Assembly (NCBI GenBank): GCA_016906335.1
Contig: JADEYG010000007.1
Span: 248,001 to 312,000, forward strand
Length of the DNA: 64,000 nucleotides
Source: Novakomyces olei
Lineage: Eukaryota > Ascomycota > Novakomycetes > Novakomycetales > Novakomycetaceae
Direction: 5' to 3'
Shown: one piece after another, positions 9,508-21,917 of the stretch
Position numbering within the stretch: the first letter of the stretch is position 1
Layout of the letters: each line of letters begins with the position of its first letter
Made by a program: the position numbers and the translations under genes
Notes under the pieces: generated by a model
The model's database searches: none
The model's input: the letters and a program-made list of their open reading frames with translations, nothing else
What the model was told of the DNA's origin: nothing

Positions 9508-12500
9508 ATGCACAGCAAACTGTCACAGGATAACCTTGACCAGCTTTATACGTATACACTATCCCTTCCCTTTTATCTCTAATGGCTCGACTAACGTTTG
9601 CAAAGAATCACATTAAAATGTGCCTATTTGCAGCATGTATTTGACCCGGAATTCGTTCGCACGCATCTGAATGGAGGCGCAGTTTCGGCTGCTTCAAATG
9701 GTGCACCCACCTCTGAATCAGTGTCTTCATCGGCCGAGATCTCCGGGGACCTGAGGTGCAACAAGGAGGTCATCAAACAACTTAAAAACACGGTGGAAGC
9801 CATTTCAATGGGTTCGAACAAGCAGTACCGAGAGCCGCTTCTGAGGGCCAGCTTTGGGGTTTTCTATTCATATTTCGTCGAAAAGAATACGTTCAAGCAA
9901 GCAAAGGAGGAGCGTCGATTGGAGAGCCTTATCCTGATGTTTGTTAGCCGCGCTACAGCAGAAATGGCTAAACGTAATATCCCTGATGCAAAATCTATTG
10001 TGGATCAACATGCAGTCAAGTTTTTGGAGGTTTTGCGTAGCCTTGTGCAAAGCTACGAACCAGCATCGCGGTTTAAATTAGACCTGATTGAGCAATTAAC
10101 GCGGTACCAAAACAAATTGCAGTCCTCATCGGAAGAAATTGTAGCTGACGCTGCTGTCAAGTCATTAGACATCTACAAAATGACGATGGTTATGACGGTA
10201 GGATCGGTTTTTAAAAAACCACATGTTCTTTTACAGCGCGATGTTGATAAACTTAAAGAGACAGTGACGCCACAGGTAAATGTTGCAGTGTAGCACATTC
10301 AAACTAATGACTTTTAGCGCGCTCTCGACGACCTTGTGGCTTTGTATGAACGAACAGCGAATGATGTGGTGCTGGGCGAAGATGATTTCTCCTCTCTCCA
10401 GTCGTATTCTGTGTGGAAATTGCAAGAACAACAAGCTTTGTCGCAATTGGCTCAGAGTATAATCGTGAGTTACCCTAATCGCAAGCTGGAGTTTTCTCCC
10501 AGAGGCACATCCCCTGTAAGAAATGGAGCAGCTGGCCAGACACAAGGGAGCTCTAATCCTCCGAGCCGTTCTGGGTCCGTGAAATCGTCCACTTCTTCAA
10601 GGCGCCGCTCTATTTTTTCGATCACTAGCTCTCAATACTCAAAGCGGCTGGCTCCGTCTTTGAGCAATACGGAAAATAACAAGGAGCTTAACTTCGTGCC
10701 CCTGGAGCCTGAGCAAGCATTTAAAGCTTTACTTGAAATTGTGCTCGAATCTGTTGATATGAAGGCTATAACCGTTACTGATTTGTTGCCAAAGCCCATA
10801 ATGGATTTGATCAGCGAATGCTGTCTCCGATGGCGGATACGAAAATCTTCACGTGCGGCTTTGCTACTAAATTTATGGAAAGAGCGGTACCTCGATGAAC
10901 AGGCGTCGCCGGAAGATTTAAAGCTTATGTTTGACTACGTTGACCATCTTGTGAAATCTTATCCGATCGACACTTGGTGCTTTATTGATGTAAGTATTCG
11001 TGCGCCATGAAACATGTAGTTCTAATTATTTTAGCGCGATATCTTTCTCGACTCTTTAATAGCTTTATCCGACAATATTTTCAGGGATTTGTTTCAATGC
11101 CTTTCAAACCTGTTTGAAGAACCATTTCAATCACCTGGGCCATTGCTTGAACTAGAAGAATGCTACATCATGACAGCCCCGTTTTTCAGTGAAAGTTTAG
11201 CTCACATTAACTCTAACTGCATCGAGCTAAGATCTGGCGTAGCGGTATCTTTTCACGTCTTTTTTAATATTTTTCTAAACGTTTTAGGCTGCAACGAAAG
11301 CATTCTATAATGAGCAAACTAGAGGCTGGACCGATAACTGTGAGAGTATTGATGATCTTGTAATGACTGCCGAAGAACTCGTCAAGTCTATAGGCAAAAT
11401 TTGCTCCCGATTTAGGCATTCTCTGTTCGGGTAAGCCTTGCTAATTTATCACTTGAAGCTAATCGTTTATAAAGCCGTGTTGATGTGGCTTCCATTATTA
11501 AAATCACCCACTATCGACTCTTTGTCGAAGACTTTGTGAAGATTGCTGCTGAATTTATACCAGAGGAATCGGATTCGCTTGAGCCGGATGATTTTGATGC
11601 AATATTCTTGCTTAACACAATGCAAAGCCGATATATAGAGACTTTTAAATCGATACTTGGGGAAGCTAAAGAAGATTCCTTCATCGAATCTGAGCCGGAT
11701 GAGACCGATTTGCTTGATTGGCTTGATCGAATTCAGACGACATTTATGCATAGTGTTTGTCCAATTCTTATGGAATGGCTATCTCGCACTGAATTGAAAG
11801 TGATGGAATGGGTGCGATTGGCTTTGGAAAAGGATAGATTTGTGTCTGAGGAGCAAAATATTATAAGTTCTTCAGTGATTGATGTCTTTCATTCGGTGAC
11901 ACAGTCGTTTGAGGTGGTAAAACAGCTTGACTGGCCTTTGGGCATTGAGCGTGCCGATGTGTATACACAATTCTCAAGAATCATTTGGAGAGTCATTGTC
12001 CAGTATGCCCGAAGCATTGAAGATCTGTACTCGAGAGAAATGCTACCTCCACCGTCGAGAGCCCCTACCACCACTCAAGAAAAATGGATAACAATGGCAA
12101 AAGATGCAATCAACCGGCAAGAAAAAATCGAACCAGTTTATTTTACTCCAGAGGTATTTATTTAATACAAGCGAGCTGTACTGCTGTTTTAGAATATAGC
12201 ATTCAAGTTCTACCGACTTGATAGTTTTTTTTTTCAAAGTTGTTTTATTCCTCTTTTCAATGCTTTTGAACAAGCACAACTTGTTTTTATTATAAATTAT
12301 TAGTTATTAATTTTTATTAATTATTGATTATTAATCTTCTTTTAAATTTTAATTTTGTTGAAGATTTAAAGTGGTCACGAAACTAACGTTAGTCTTGTGT
12401 TAAAATCAACAATATCGAGTTTGCGAGACATGAGGTTGAGAAACTGGAAGAAGTGTTTGAGGCGCCTGCGGTCTCCGAACTGATGAAAAAATACCATCCG

Positions 12501-13814
12501 GAAAAAGCTCCAAGTTCAAAGTCAAAAGTGGCATTTGCTATTAAGCTAATAGGGGCCGAAGATTTGAAAACGCATGGGCTGGCGAATTCTTGTAATTCTT
12601 ATGCCGTTATGAACATTGACAAAGCTCAAAGAGTCGGGAAAACGAAGACAATACAAAGTTCCACCAATCCCAGATGGGATGAAACGTTTGAGGTCAACTC
12701 TGCCGGAATGCTGATGCTTACCATAACTGTCTGGCATAGGGATCGTTTTGGTGAGCATCATATATTAGGTCGCTGTCACCCGCGATTAGATCCAAAGCTA
12801 TTTTCCGATTTATTGCCGCGCATGATCTGGCTCGAACTCGATGTACAGGGAAGAATTCTGATCAGAGTCAGTGTGGAAGGCGAGAAAAACGATGCTTTAT
12901 TTTATTTTGGACGGTCGTACAGGGCACTTCAGCGAGCTGAAGATGATATGATCAATGTTTTGGTTACAAAAATGAGCCCATTTATGCACAATTGCCTCTC
13001 AATTTCCGTGATTAAGGGGTTTTCTGGCCGTGCGATTGACATGTCAAGGACCATTAATCAAGTGTCCAGTTTACTTGGCCGCACTGGGCTAAATATCAAC
13101 CAGCGACCAGTAGCGACATTTGCTAATTCTGATGCTGAGACACCATCAGACGCTGAGATTGAGGGTGCAATATCATCGCTGCTCGATTACTTTGACGCGA
13201 ATTTTGGAGTATTGAAACAAAATTTGAGTCCCAAGGCGTTCATTAAGACAATGTCGGCAGTCTGGGATGACGTGTTATACGCACTAGAGTCTCTCATGTT
13301 GCCCACGCTGAAAGTTTCCATGTCCGCGACAGTAAAGCCTTTGAGTCCTGTTGAATTGGGAATTGTGGAAAAATGGCTACAATTTTTGAAAAGCTATTTC
13401 AATGCTGAAGGCGATGGAGTTCCGATCGATGTTTTGGAGAATTTCCGGTACGAGCTGCTTATCAGATTAAGGGAGCTGTATATGGAGAGTCCGGACGAGC
13501 TTATGGCCAAGTACGATTATATTGCCAACAGCGAATTCAAGAAAATACTGCCGCACGATGTTGTGTCGACGGAGTGGACAACGAGCTCCTTTTACCGCCA
13601 AGGAACGATAAAAACTAATAGAAGCAATCTTCCTAAATTTCGTCACAGTAGTGAAGGCGAAAATTTACGACAGCAGGCTGATGTAATTTTACGTCTTTTA
13701 CAGATGCGACCAAACACTGGTGACTTTATTCAATCTCGATTAAAGCAGCGTCGGCGCGTTGAGTCCCTAGCCGCTGCGCAAGCGGGGTTTTTGGATATTT
13801 CTTTGCGTAGGTAA
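9508..13814 (+). CDS. ync13: Munc13-like C2/MUN domain protein (Ync13/Git1 family)
   Basis: Relatives tether or prime vesicles at the plasma membrane and balance exo- and endocytosis at the division site. Eight exons: 9508-9551, 9606-10197, 10237-10275, 10318-10989, 11035-11244, 11288-11430, 11475-12153 and 12393-13814; 1,266 residues. The ATG at 9508 was chosen because splicing over 9552-9605 restores LDQLYTITLKCAYLQHVFDP. A C2 domain spans about residues 837-960 (AIKLIGAEDLKTHG, STNPRWDETFEV). The MUN (MHD1/MHD2) helices surround it, including CVKINNIEFARHEVEKLEE. A Ser/Arg-rich insert lies near residues 290-330. Exon 3 is only 13 codons. The last intron, at 239 nt, is several times longer than the others. 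Confidence 0.88.
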
Positions 13815-14131
13815 AAAGCAGATTGGTATATATTTGTTCAATGGTGCTTGGGCGGATCTTTTATTACTGTTTTTTTATCCATTGTATACTCGTTATTTGC
13901 TTGCTGTTTATACTTTTTTGTTATTGGCTCTTTTTAATTTACTATTGTTTATTTTGCGTTTTTAGCTTTTTTATTTTATCTAGTTTATTTTTGGGGCTTT
14001 AAACGTATGAATTTCGGCTTGTATTACTGTTGTTTTTTCAATGTTCACAGTCTTGAATCATTCGTTTTACTTGACGGATGAGTTTACAACGTCTCAGGAC
14101 ACATATATATTAATATAGACATCAAAGAATC
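13815..14131. other. intergenic, convergent, T-rich
   Basis: Spacer between the 3' ends of the Ync13 and NDUFB8 genes. T-rich on the plus strand; nothing else seen. Confidence 0.6.
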
Positions 14132-15088
14132 CTACTTCTCAACTGCCCGCATGTAATCCAGATCGCCTTGCTCCTTTTTGAGGCCATCAAACGGATACTG
14201 CTTTGGAACGGCAGGACGTTCTGGAGCCGTCAAGCCAAACAGAAAGAAAAGGCCGCCTGCTACTGTGACTAACACGGCCTGTGCCTTCCAACTATCCTTA
14301 TACGTCATTCGCGGAGGCAACTTTAGGTTTGGCGCAAACATGCCCAAAATATCGTGTTGCTCATGTAGCTAAATATTAGATAGTGACCACCAAAAAAACA
14401 AAAACAAAAACAAAACCAAATCAAGGTACGTACAGCCTCGCCAAAGTTACGTCGTTGTTGAGGGTCGTCCCAGCCTCCAGCAATCTTTGCAGGCCGCAGT
14501 TGGCGCGAGTCTTTAAGAGTTTCTTCAAAGTTAGTTAAGCAAGACACAAGTCGTAATGAAAAGAGTACCATCGAGCGTGTTGGCGGACAGCTTGACCGGC
14601 GTATGTGAGGCTGCCACGTTGAGAGCCTCCTCAGCGGTAAGACTTGCTCCGACTTGAATAGACCGGAGATCCGGGTACTCTTCAAACAAAGTGCGCAGGG
14701 CCACAAAGGTCTCAATCGGCAGCTCGCTCGACTCTGGTGTGTCCTCAAACCCACGAGAAGCCACTAAAACAAACTTTGGATCGGTCTTTATTGTCTCGAA
14801 AATATGGGCGAAAAACTCGGGATTGTCTTCCATGATAGAGTCATAAAGCTCCTCATCATCAACCTGCCCATGCTTCCCAACAATTTCCAGGTTCACTGCC
14901 AGCTGCTGAGTCTGCTCAGCTTCCTCCGGAAGCGCAGCAACCGATGCCCACCGCGCCTGCTTGCCGACGGCAGTGACGGCTGCTGCTTTCAGCGGCGATC
15001 GCAGATGCGCAGACGCAATTGGTCTGATAGCAGACAAAGGCCGCGCGGCCGCCGTCGTCCGGAGACTACGCAATCCCCACCGAAGCAT
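14132..15088 (-). CDS. complex I subunit NDUFB8 (ASHI) with a long N-terminal extension
   Basis: Accessory subunit of mitochondrial NADH:ubiquinone oxidoreductase, in the membrane arm. Exons 14569-15088, 14434-14522 and 14132-14368 give 281 residues. The C-terminal 110 or so are clearly ASHI: AGGWDDPQQRRNFGEALHEQ, HDILGMFAPNLKLPP, then one membrane helix (AVLVTVAGGLFFLFGL) and a short tail. The N-terminus is a good presequence (MLRWGLRSLRTTAAARPLSA). Between them lie about 120 residues (VDDEELYDSIMEDNPEFFAH, FVALRTLFEEYPDLRSIQV) that I do not recognise; the usual mature subunit is much shorter. The frame and splices join the parts without a break, so a fusion or lineage-specific extension is likelier than two genes. 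Confidence 0.85.
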
Positions 15089-15685
15089 TGTACGGGAATT
15101 GGCTCGAGTTTACACGCTTTGGTAGTATTTTGTATGGTACTAAACTGCAGTATTCTTATAGGTCCTCTATTCTTATACGTCCCTCCGTTACTATGGCCCG
15201 CCAACCCAACAATTTGTATAATATTCGCACTTGATCCTATATTCTCCCTTTTTATACGCCTGTCTCGTACAATAAATGTGCAAATATAATAAATGTGCAG
15301 TACAATAAATGTGTAGTACAATAAATGTGCAAGTAAGCGCAGCTTTATAAAATTCAAGTATACAAGCGAGCCTAAAGTAAGTGAGTGAGTGGTGCGCGAG
15401 TTGGCGGTGGAATACTAATTATTAGTTTTGCGCCAAAAAACACGTACGTATTATTTTATTATGGATTTTCTAAAACTAAACCTTCGGTGGAAAAAGTCGG
15501 TTTGTAAACTTTAAGGCTGATTTTCGTCGCGTACAAAGCCGTGACAGCCACAAGACCAAGTGTATCGTGCTTCTGAAGCTAGCGGGCTTTCGGATATACC
15601 GTTGTTTTGATGTTTTTATTAGTTTTGCAAAAGTTACCGTGAGGTGTTCGCGTGGCTGCCTTAGCGACCCATCCGTGTAGCCTGT
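15089..15685. other. intergenic, divergent promoter region (NDUFB8 / SWR1)
   Basis: About 600 bp containing a small minisatellite (15267-15331). No gene supported; frames on both strands read without family resemblance. Confidence 0.6.
15267..15331. repeat. minisatellite, four units around ACAATAAATGTGCA
   Basis: Four imperfect head-to-tail units, three of them starting GTAC, with the shared core AATAAATGTG. The second unit is degenerate. Located in the NDUFB8/SWR1 spacer. Confidence 0.85.
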
Positions 15686-18600
15686 ATGGCGGATACTGCG
15701 CACTCATGGATGCCGTCAGCGGCACGAAAACGCCGGAAATTAGCTCTGCCACAAGAGTCACAAGCGCACGGCGATAATGGTACAGGTGCAGATGGTCGAG
15801 CAAGCGCTGCGGCCGACGATCCGGGTCTGGCCAAGAAGCAACAGGCTTTAGAGGATATTGTCGATGGGCACGACGACCGTGTGCGGAAGCTTTTTTATTT
15901 AGAAAATTGCAAGTCACTGGCCGACTACAATCCGCAAACTGCACAGGCTGATGATAGCGTAGAGTTTGAACAGGTACTATTTCTACATTTTTTTATTCTC
16001 GCCTCTAATCCATCCATCATTTATTACAAAATCTTAATTTTGCGAAATGTTCCTGTTCATTTGATCCGCTTTGTTCGTTTAATTCGTCATTCAGTTTTGT
16101 ATTTTTATTTTAATTATTTTAATTATTTTAATTATTTTATTTTATGTCATTTTATTTATTTATTCGTTTTTGTACGTTATTCTTTCTCCTTGTTTTTCTT
16201 CTTTTTCTTGCTAATTCCTAGTTTCGTGAGAAATATGATTTATGGTCAAAGTTGCCGACTGATATAGCCGACAAAGTTCCGGATTCCATAAGAAAAGAAG
16301 AAAAAGATAGGCGGAATAGCACGTATACGAACGGTACTGCTCACGTCGGCAGTAGCGAGGGTTCCTCAGAGCAAACGAGTAATGTCGACCAAACCAGCGC
16401 GCACTCTACCAGCGTGAACGTCTCACAAATAAAGTTCAAAATTTTGCGAAAGCCAAAACCTTCGCCATTCACAAATGATCAACAAGTTCTGCCTTCACCA
16501 GAATACCCAAGCCTTGAGAACTGGTTGGGCACGTTTACTTATTTTGATGGTGACGATGAAGTGACGCCTGAGAAAAGAGTAAAATTAATTGAGCGAGGTC
16601 GGGGAATTCGTCGGGAGATAGAGCAAAGAAGGCAGAATGGTGGGCTTGATCCGTCAAATTTACACCAGATCACAAGATCACAAGAGCCGCCCGTGCAAGA
16701 GTCGCATGGTGACCATTTGGCAGCACAAGCTGTGTATTTTTCCAAGCTGGTCGCACATGAGCGCCGTTCAAATTTATCTCGAGCAAGAAAAATATCGGCA
16801 ATGATTCAGACTCATTTCAATCGGCAAAAAGGTGCAAGTGCCAAGGAGAGGCAAGCTGAAGAGCGCCGAATCAGGTCATTAGCAAAAAGAACAGCTGGTC
16901 TGGTCAAACAAAAATGGAAGCTGGTTGAAAGAGAAATTATTCGTCGCAGAGAAGAAGCCATTGCCGAGGAAAACAGGCGTGCTGGTAAAATCCAGCTTGA
17001 TCAAATCCTGGAAAACTCTTCACGGCTAATGAGTTCGGGCCGTGGACGGTCATCTTCAGCCTCAGCTACGCCAAACGGAATTGAAAATGCAGCTGGGCCA
17101 CAGGACGGTGACATGGCCGAGTACCTGCGCAATACTAGTGACTCTGAATTAACGGTTGATCAATTAAAGCTAAAGTATTCTGGTGTGTTTGGAGAAGGTC
17201 CTGAAAATGGTGTGGCTGAAACAGAGGCAGATGAACTTCATTCTAACGTGGACGGCGAGCAGGACAGCAGCAATAGTGGAGAGTCAGATGTGGGTTCAGA
17301 CTCTGAAGAATCTGTGACATCTGAGGAAAGTGGGCCCGGAATAATGGGATTTTTAGGCAAAAGTGTAGCGCAAGAATTAAAAGCCAGGGCAAAGGAAATA
17401 GCGGACTCTACTGAATTGAATAATGGCACTCAAAACTTGCCTCGACCTCTACCAGAACTGGAAGAGGTCCCCTTTTCCGAGGACGAAGATGATGATGAGC
17501 CAATGGATTCGGAGAACGAAGATGCTGACGAGGAAGCAGAAGACGAAGAAGAAGCAGAAGATAGTGATGTTCGGATCAAGGACAGCCTTGAAGATGTTGA
17601 CAGTGAAATAGAAAAGGACGGGGAGGAGGAGTCTGATACCGATGAGCCAATGGACTCTGAGCTAGATTCTGATGGCATTGCAGAAACTGCAAGTGAAGAT
17701 GAGGAGTCTGATGAAGGTAATACGCTTGCTGGGTTTTACGCCTCATATTTTCCAGAAAAATCTCGAGCTGCCGCCGCCAAGTCTGCAACGGCAGACCAGA
17801 GCTTGTCTTTTGTCAAGCAGCAGTTGGACGATACCGGTGAAGATGAAAAGGATGAGAAACTCATCAGTGCTGGCCAATCCGATCGCGCTAAAAAGACAGG
17901 GGACTTGAACAAACCGGCCATGATCGGCCTGGCGCATGAGGCCGATAAGGAGAATAAAGCCGATAATGATGAGGAAGCAGGTAAAGAGGAGAAGACGGAT
18001 AAAAACGAGGAGGCGGATAGAGACAGTGACGCTGATGTGCAGCATAAAGTACATGATCGTGTAGCTCCCAGCTTACCTCCTCCAGCACTACTCCGAGCCA
18101 AGCTTCGGGAGTACCAGCAAATTGGTTTTGAATGGTTAGCGGGCCTTTACAATTCAAACACGAATGGTATCCTGGCTGATGAGATGGGACTAGGCAAGAC
18201 GGTACAGACAATTGCCCTGCTTGCTTATTTGGCGTGTTCAAAAGGTAATTGGGGCCCGCATCTGGTAGTTGTGCCCACCAGTGTAATTCTGAACTGGGAG
18301 ATGGAGTTCAAAAAATTTTTGCCCGGATTCAAAATACTCACGTACTATGGAAACCCTCAGCAACGTCGGGAAAAGCGTCGAGGCTGGAACAAACCGGACA
18401 CGTGGCACGTTTGCATAACCTCATATCAACTAGTACTGCAAGACCAACAGGCCTTTAAACGGAAACGGTGGGAGTACATGGTCTTGGACGAGGCACATAA
18501 TATAAAGAACTTCAAGTCGCAAAGGTGGCAAACCCTGTTGAACTTTAATACTGAGCACAGACTGCTACTGACGGGGACTCCCTTGCAAAATAATTTGATT

Positions 18601-20658
18601 GAACTCTGGTCGCTGCTATACTTTCTTATGCCTCATGGTCTGTCAGAGTCAATGGCTGGATTTGCTCAGCTCAAAGACTTTCAAGAATGGTTCTCCCGGC
18701 CAGTTGATCAGCTGGTTGAGCAGGGAACGCAGATGGTGGACAACGAGGCGAGACACACCGTCTCTAAACTGCACCAGATTCTCCGACCCTATATTTTGAG
18801 GCGGTTAAAGGCAGACGTGGAAAAGCAGATGCCGGCAAAGTACGAGCATGTTGTATACTGCCGTCTTTCAAAGCGGCAGCGATACTTGTACGACGATTTC
18901 ATGTCTCGTGCACAAACCCGTGCGACACTGGCCTCTGGAAATTTTATGAGTATAATTAACTGCCTTATGCAACTTCGTAAAGTATGTAATCACCCTGACC
19001 TGTTTGAGGAGCGGCCGATTGTTACGTCTCTAGCCCTCCGTGATCCGGTCTCCAGTGCTTTTGCTTTGCAGTCGCAGATTGTACATAAAAGGCTGCTGGA
19101 ACTTTTACCTTTTGCCTTTGTCGATTTGAAATTGCAGGGTTTCGTCTTTACCGGGTTTGAGCAGCAAACTGCCGCTCTGGCTGATGACCTTTTACGACTA
19201 AGATCACGAGCACCAGGGCTAGAGGCCTCACAGATCCTTGTTGACCAAGCAATCTTGAAAGCCGCCCCGGACTATGCCAGCCTGCCTGCGTACAGTGCAT
19301 ATGCTAAAGAACGCTCGAAGCTATCAAACTTGGAGGCACTGAAGAATATACAGTACATTTCCGACCGTCGTTGCCAGGAGGTCCCGATTTATGGTTCGGG
19401 TCTTCTGCAGTTGCTACGTTCGTGTACAGCTGAGAGATCTAGGCAGTTTTACGGCAGCGGTAGAGGGGGTTCTTGTTCTTTTCCTCCTTCTTTCACTTCT
19501 CCTTCCTCCTTTTCCCCGCCTTTATCCCCTGTCCTGGACACTGGTAATGCCCTTCGTGAGGCTGTTAAATCTTTTACTGAACGTGCGGCAATGGAGGCTT
19601 CGCAAATCGAAAAATTTGCTTGCATTACCCCCAAAGTCGTGTGCACAAGGCTGCCCGATCTCGAACTGCCTGGCCTTCGTCGCAAGGTTAGGGACAATCC
19701 TGCTTTGGCTTCAGCTGGTGTGTTATTCCACGAATCGAGCACAAGATTGTCCATTGCCTTCCCGGACAAACGGCTACTGCAGTACGACTGTGGCAAGTTA
19801 CAGAAGCTGCACACTCTTCTTCAAGATCTGATAAGTGGAGGGCATCGTGCCTTGATATTCACCCAAATGACACGAATGTTGGACGTTCTTGAACGGTTTT
19901 TGAACATCCACGGAATCCGTTATATGCGTCTGGATGGGGCCACTAAAATCGAGCAAAGGCAGGTGTTGACAGAGCGGTTTAACCGTGACCCTAGGGTCTC
20001 GGTTTTCATTCTCTCCACCCGGTCCGGCGGCCTTGGTATAAACCTGACTGGGGCCGACACCGTCATCTTTTACGATAGTGATTGGAACCCATGTATGGAC
20101 CGTCAGTGCCAGGACAGATGCCATCGTATCGGCCAGACCAGGGATGTGCATATATACCGGCTGGTCAGTGAGTACACAATCGAAGAAAACATTGTGAAAA
20201 AGGCGGCTCGCAAATCCCGACTGGACGATGTTGTTATTGGAGAGGGCGATTTTACCAGCGATTATTTCAACAAGTCTGATATTAAGGAGATGTTTGGCGA
20301 TGTGGCAAAGTTTAAGGACGACGATGATGACGAGGGCAAAGTCAATGCTCAGGGAACTGGTAAAAGAGCAGCTGGTACTCGGGGCCGAGAAGTGGAACAG
20401 GCTCTTATGGCCGCTGAAGATGCAGACGATGCAGCAGCTGCCCAGCAAGCTCAGCATGAGATTGATGAGGAAGTCGCGGATTATAGACAGGACGAACGCA
20501 GTGCCAGTCCCGCCGTACTAAGGCCTCCACAGGAACAGGGGACTGGGTATACGTACGATGCAGAAGAGGCTAATTCCGATGATGAGCAAGAGCCGGGGCA
20601 TATTGACGATTACATGCTACGGTTCTGCGAGACTTTTGGACTCAGCTCGGAGTGGTAA
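15686..20658 (+). CDS. SWR1: SWR1 chromatin-remodelling ATPase
   Basis: Catalytic subunit of the SWR1 complex, which swaps H2A for H2A.Z in nucleosomes. Two exons, 15686-15973 and 16222-20658, give 1,574 residues. Joining over a 248-nt intron gives VEFEQ-FREKYDLWSKLPTD. An HSA domain spans about residues 270-370, followed by long acidic tracts in which DEPMDSE occurs twice. The Snf2 ATPase has Walker A ADEMGLGKTVQ (about 748), VLDEAHNIKNF (about 850) and LLTGTPLQNN. A large insert splits the two lobes, as expected for INO80/SWR1. The second lobe (about 1300-1420) carries RALIFTQMTRMLDVLERF and DRCHRIGQTRDVHIYRL. The intron holds short TTTAATTATT repeats and is the longest in the window. Confidence 0.96.
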
Positions 20659-21019
20659 CGGTTTACAATGACGCGTCTTGTGGAGATACACTTGTATAAT
20701 AATAGATTACGGTTTACTCGCCTTGTTGAATTACACGTCATAGTTGTAGTAGTTGTAAACGAAGAGTATCTACGGTGCCGCGTCTGGGCCCTGCGCCGCC
20801 CTTTAGCCGCTCAGGTATCTTTTAATGAGCATACTCGTAAAGTCTGCGAGAAGCGATATACCGCCATATATTAAATTATATTTTCTATGCAAAAAGGAAA
20901 ACAATTCAAGCGACTAGTGCAATTGAGCCATACAAATATATTCGTTACGCCCAACGTTATTGCATTACGTGAATCGGTATATGCAGAACAGCATCATGAA
21001 GCAAATTGTACAATCACGT
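20659..21019. other. intergenic, convergent
   Basis: Spacer between SWR1 and RTC3 3' ends. No gene or repeat of note. Confidence 0.55.
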
Positions 21020-21407
21020 TTAATGGGCTACAGAACCGCCCTGAGAAATGTTCTTCTCTGCCCACCGTTTAGGGCTGTGTTTTGTCTCCTCCACTTTTCC
21101 TTGAGTAAGAATAGTCTTTATTGCAGACTCCACATCCCTTGTGCCAAATTCATTCTGCGCATGTTAGCGACATACAATGCAATGTTAATCATACCTCTAA
21201 TTCAGCACGGGACGCAGTCTCCAGTGTCCCCTGTGCGCCATGACGGTGCGTGGTAAAGATCTGGAAAGAATCCACTACTTGGGCAAGCGGCACACTAGAA
21301 TCTTTGGTCCATTTGTGGTACTCGTCCAATCCCTCCAGAAAGACAATGAAATCGTCCGTCGTACCACTGTAGTGTGCTTTGGTCTGGAATCCCTCACGTG
21401 ACGGCAT
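21020..21407 (-). CDS. RTC3: SBDS N-terminal-domain protein Rtc3-like
   Basis: A single-domain SBDS-fold protein. Yeast Rtc3/Hgi1 is linked to RNA metabolism and stress, without a settled biochemical role. Exons 21195-21407 and 21020-21154, with a 40-nt intron, give 115 residues. The FYSH domain reads KAHYSGTTDDFIVFLEGLDE, WTKDSSVPLAQVVDSFQIF and THRHGAQGTLETASRAELE. Splicing gives LE-NEFGTRDVESAIKTILTQ, completing the domain. The second and third domains of true SBDS are absent, as expected. It shares a divergent promoter with NAS2. SDO1, about 18 kb away, is the full-length relative. Confidence 0.92.
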
Positions 21408-21917
21408 GAAGAAAGTTCAATGGCTCTGTATACTGGTAAGCTTCAGGCTCCGGGGAAATTGGTCGTCTTTTATGCAATAGTACTGTGACGTCACTCATCG
21501 AATATTCCCGTACTTTTGTGGAGTCGGACGATAACGTGTTTTAACGGGTTCGCTAAATTATATGAAATATTATGTGACTCCGCGTTAGTCTAATAATGTT
21601 TTCTGTCACGAGTTATCTTGCTGTCTTGACGCTTACGTGTCTAACGCTATAGATTATTTATCTTTATCTGATCCCTAACGAATCATATTGACTTGTAGAG
21701 GGCACAAATAGGCCTGTTTGACAGTCTAAAGCGTGTATAAAGTCGAGCGATCTCCATCATTACTCCCAATAGATTGCCTTTGCTTTAAAGGCGAATTTGT
21801 GATCGTAATCAGTGCAGCAAAACCGTTCAATGTCTGTGTTTAGGATAAAATCTCAGAGTTGAAGCCATACAGTACCTAATATTATTTCTATCGAGGTATC
21901 ATATCGTACACCAAAAC
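21408..21917. other. intergenic, divergent promoter region (RTC3 / NAS2)
   Basis: No gene seen. Scattered TATA-like and CGT-rich words only. Confidence 0.55.

Noticed and set aside
14132-15088. Two adjacent genes instead of one extended NDUFB8
   Set aside because: The N-terminal exon has no stop before the splice, the phase is preserved, and no ATG with a presequence lies just before the ASHI part.
15974-16267. Continuous reading frame running from SWR1 exon 1 into its intron
   Set aside because: The intron has a GTACTA donor and CTAATTCCTAG end; splicing gives the family sequence FREKYDLWSKLP, whereas the read-through is low-complexity Phe/Tyr/Leu.
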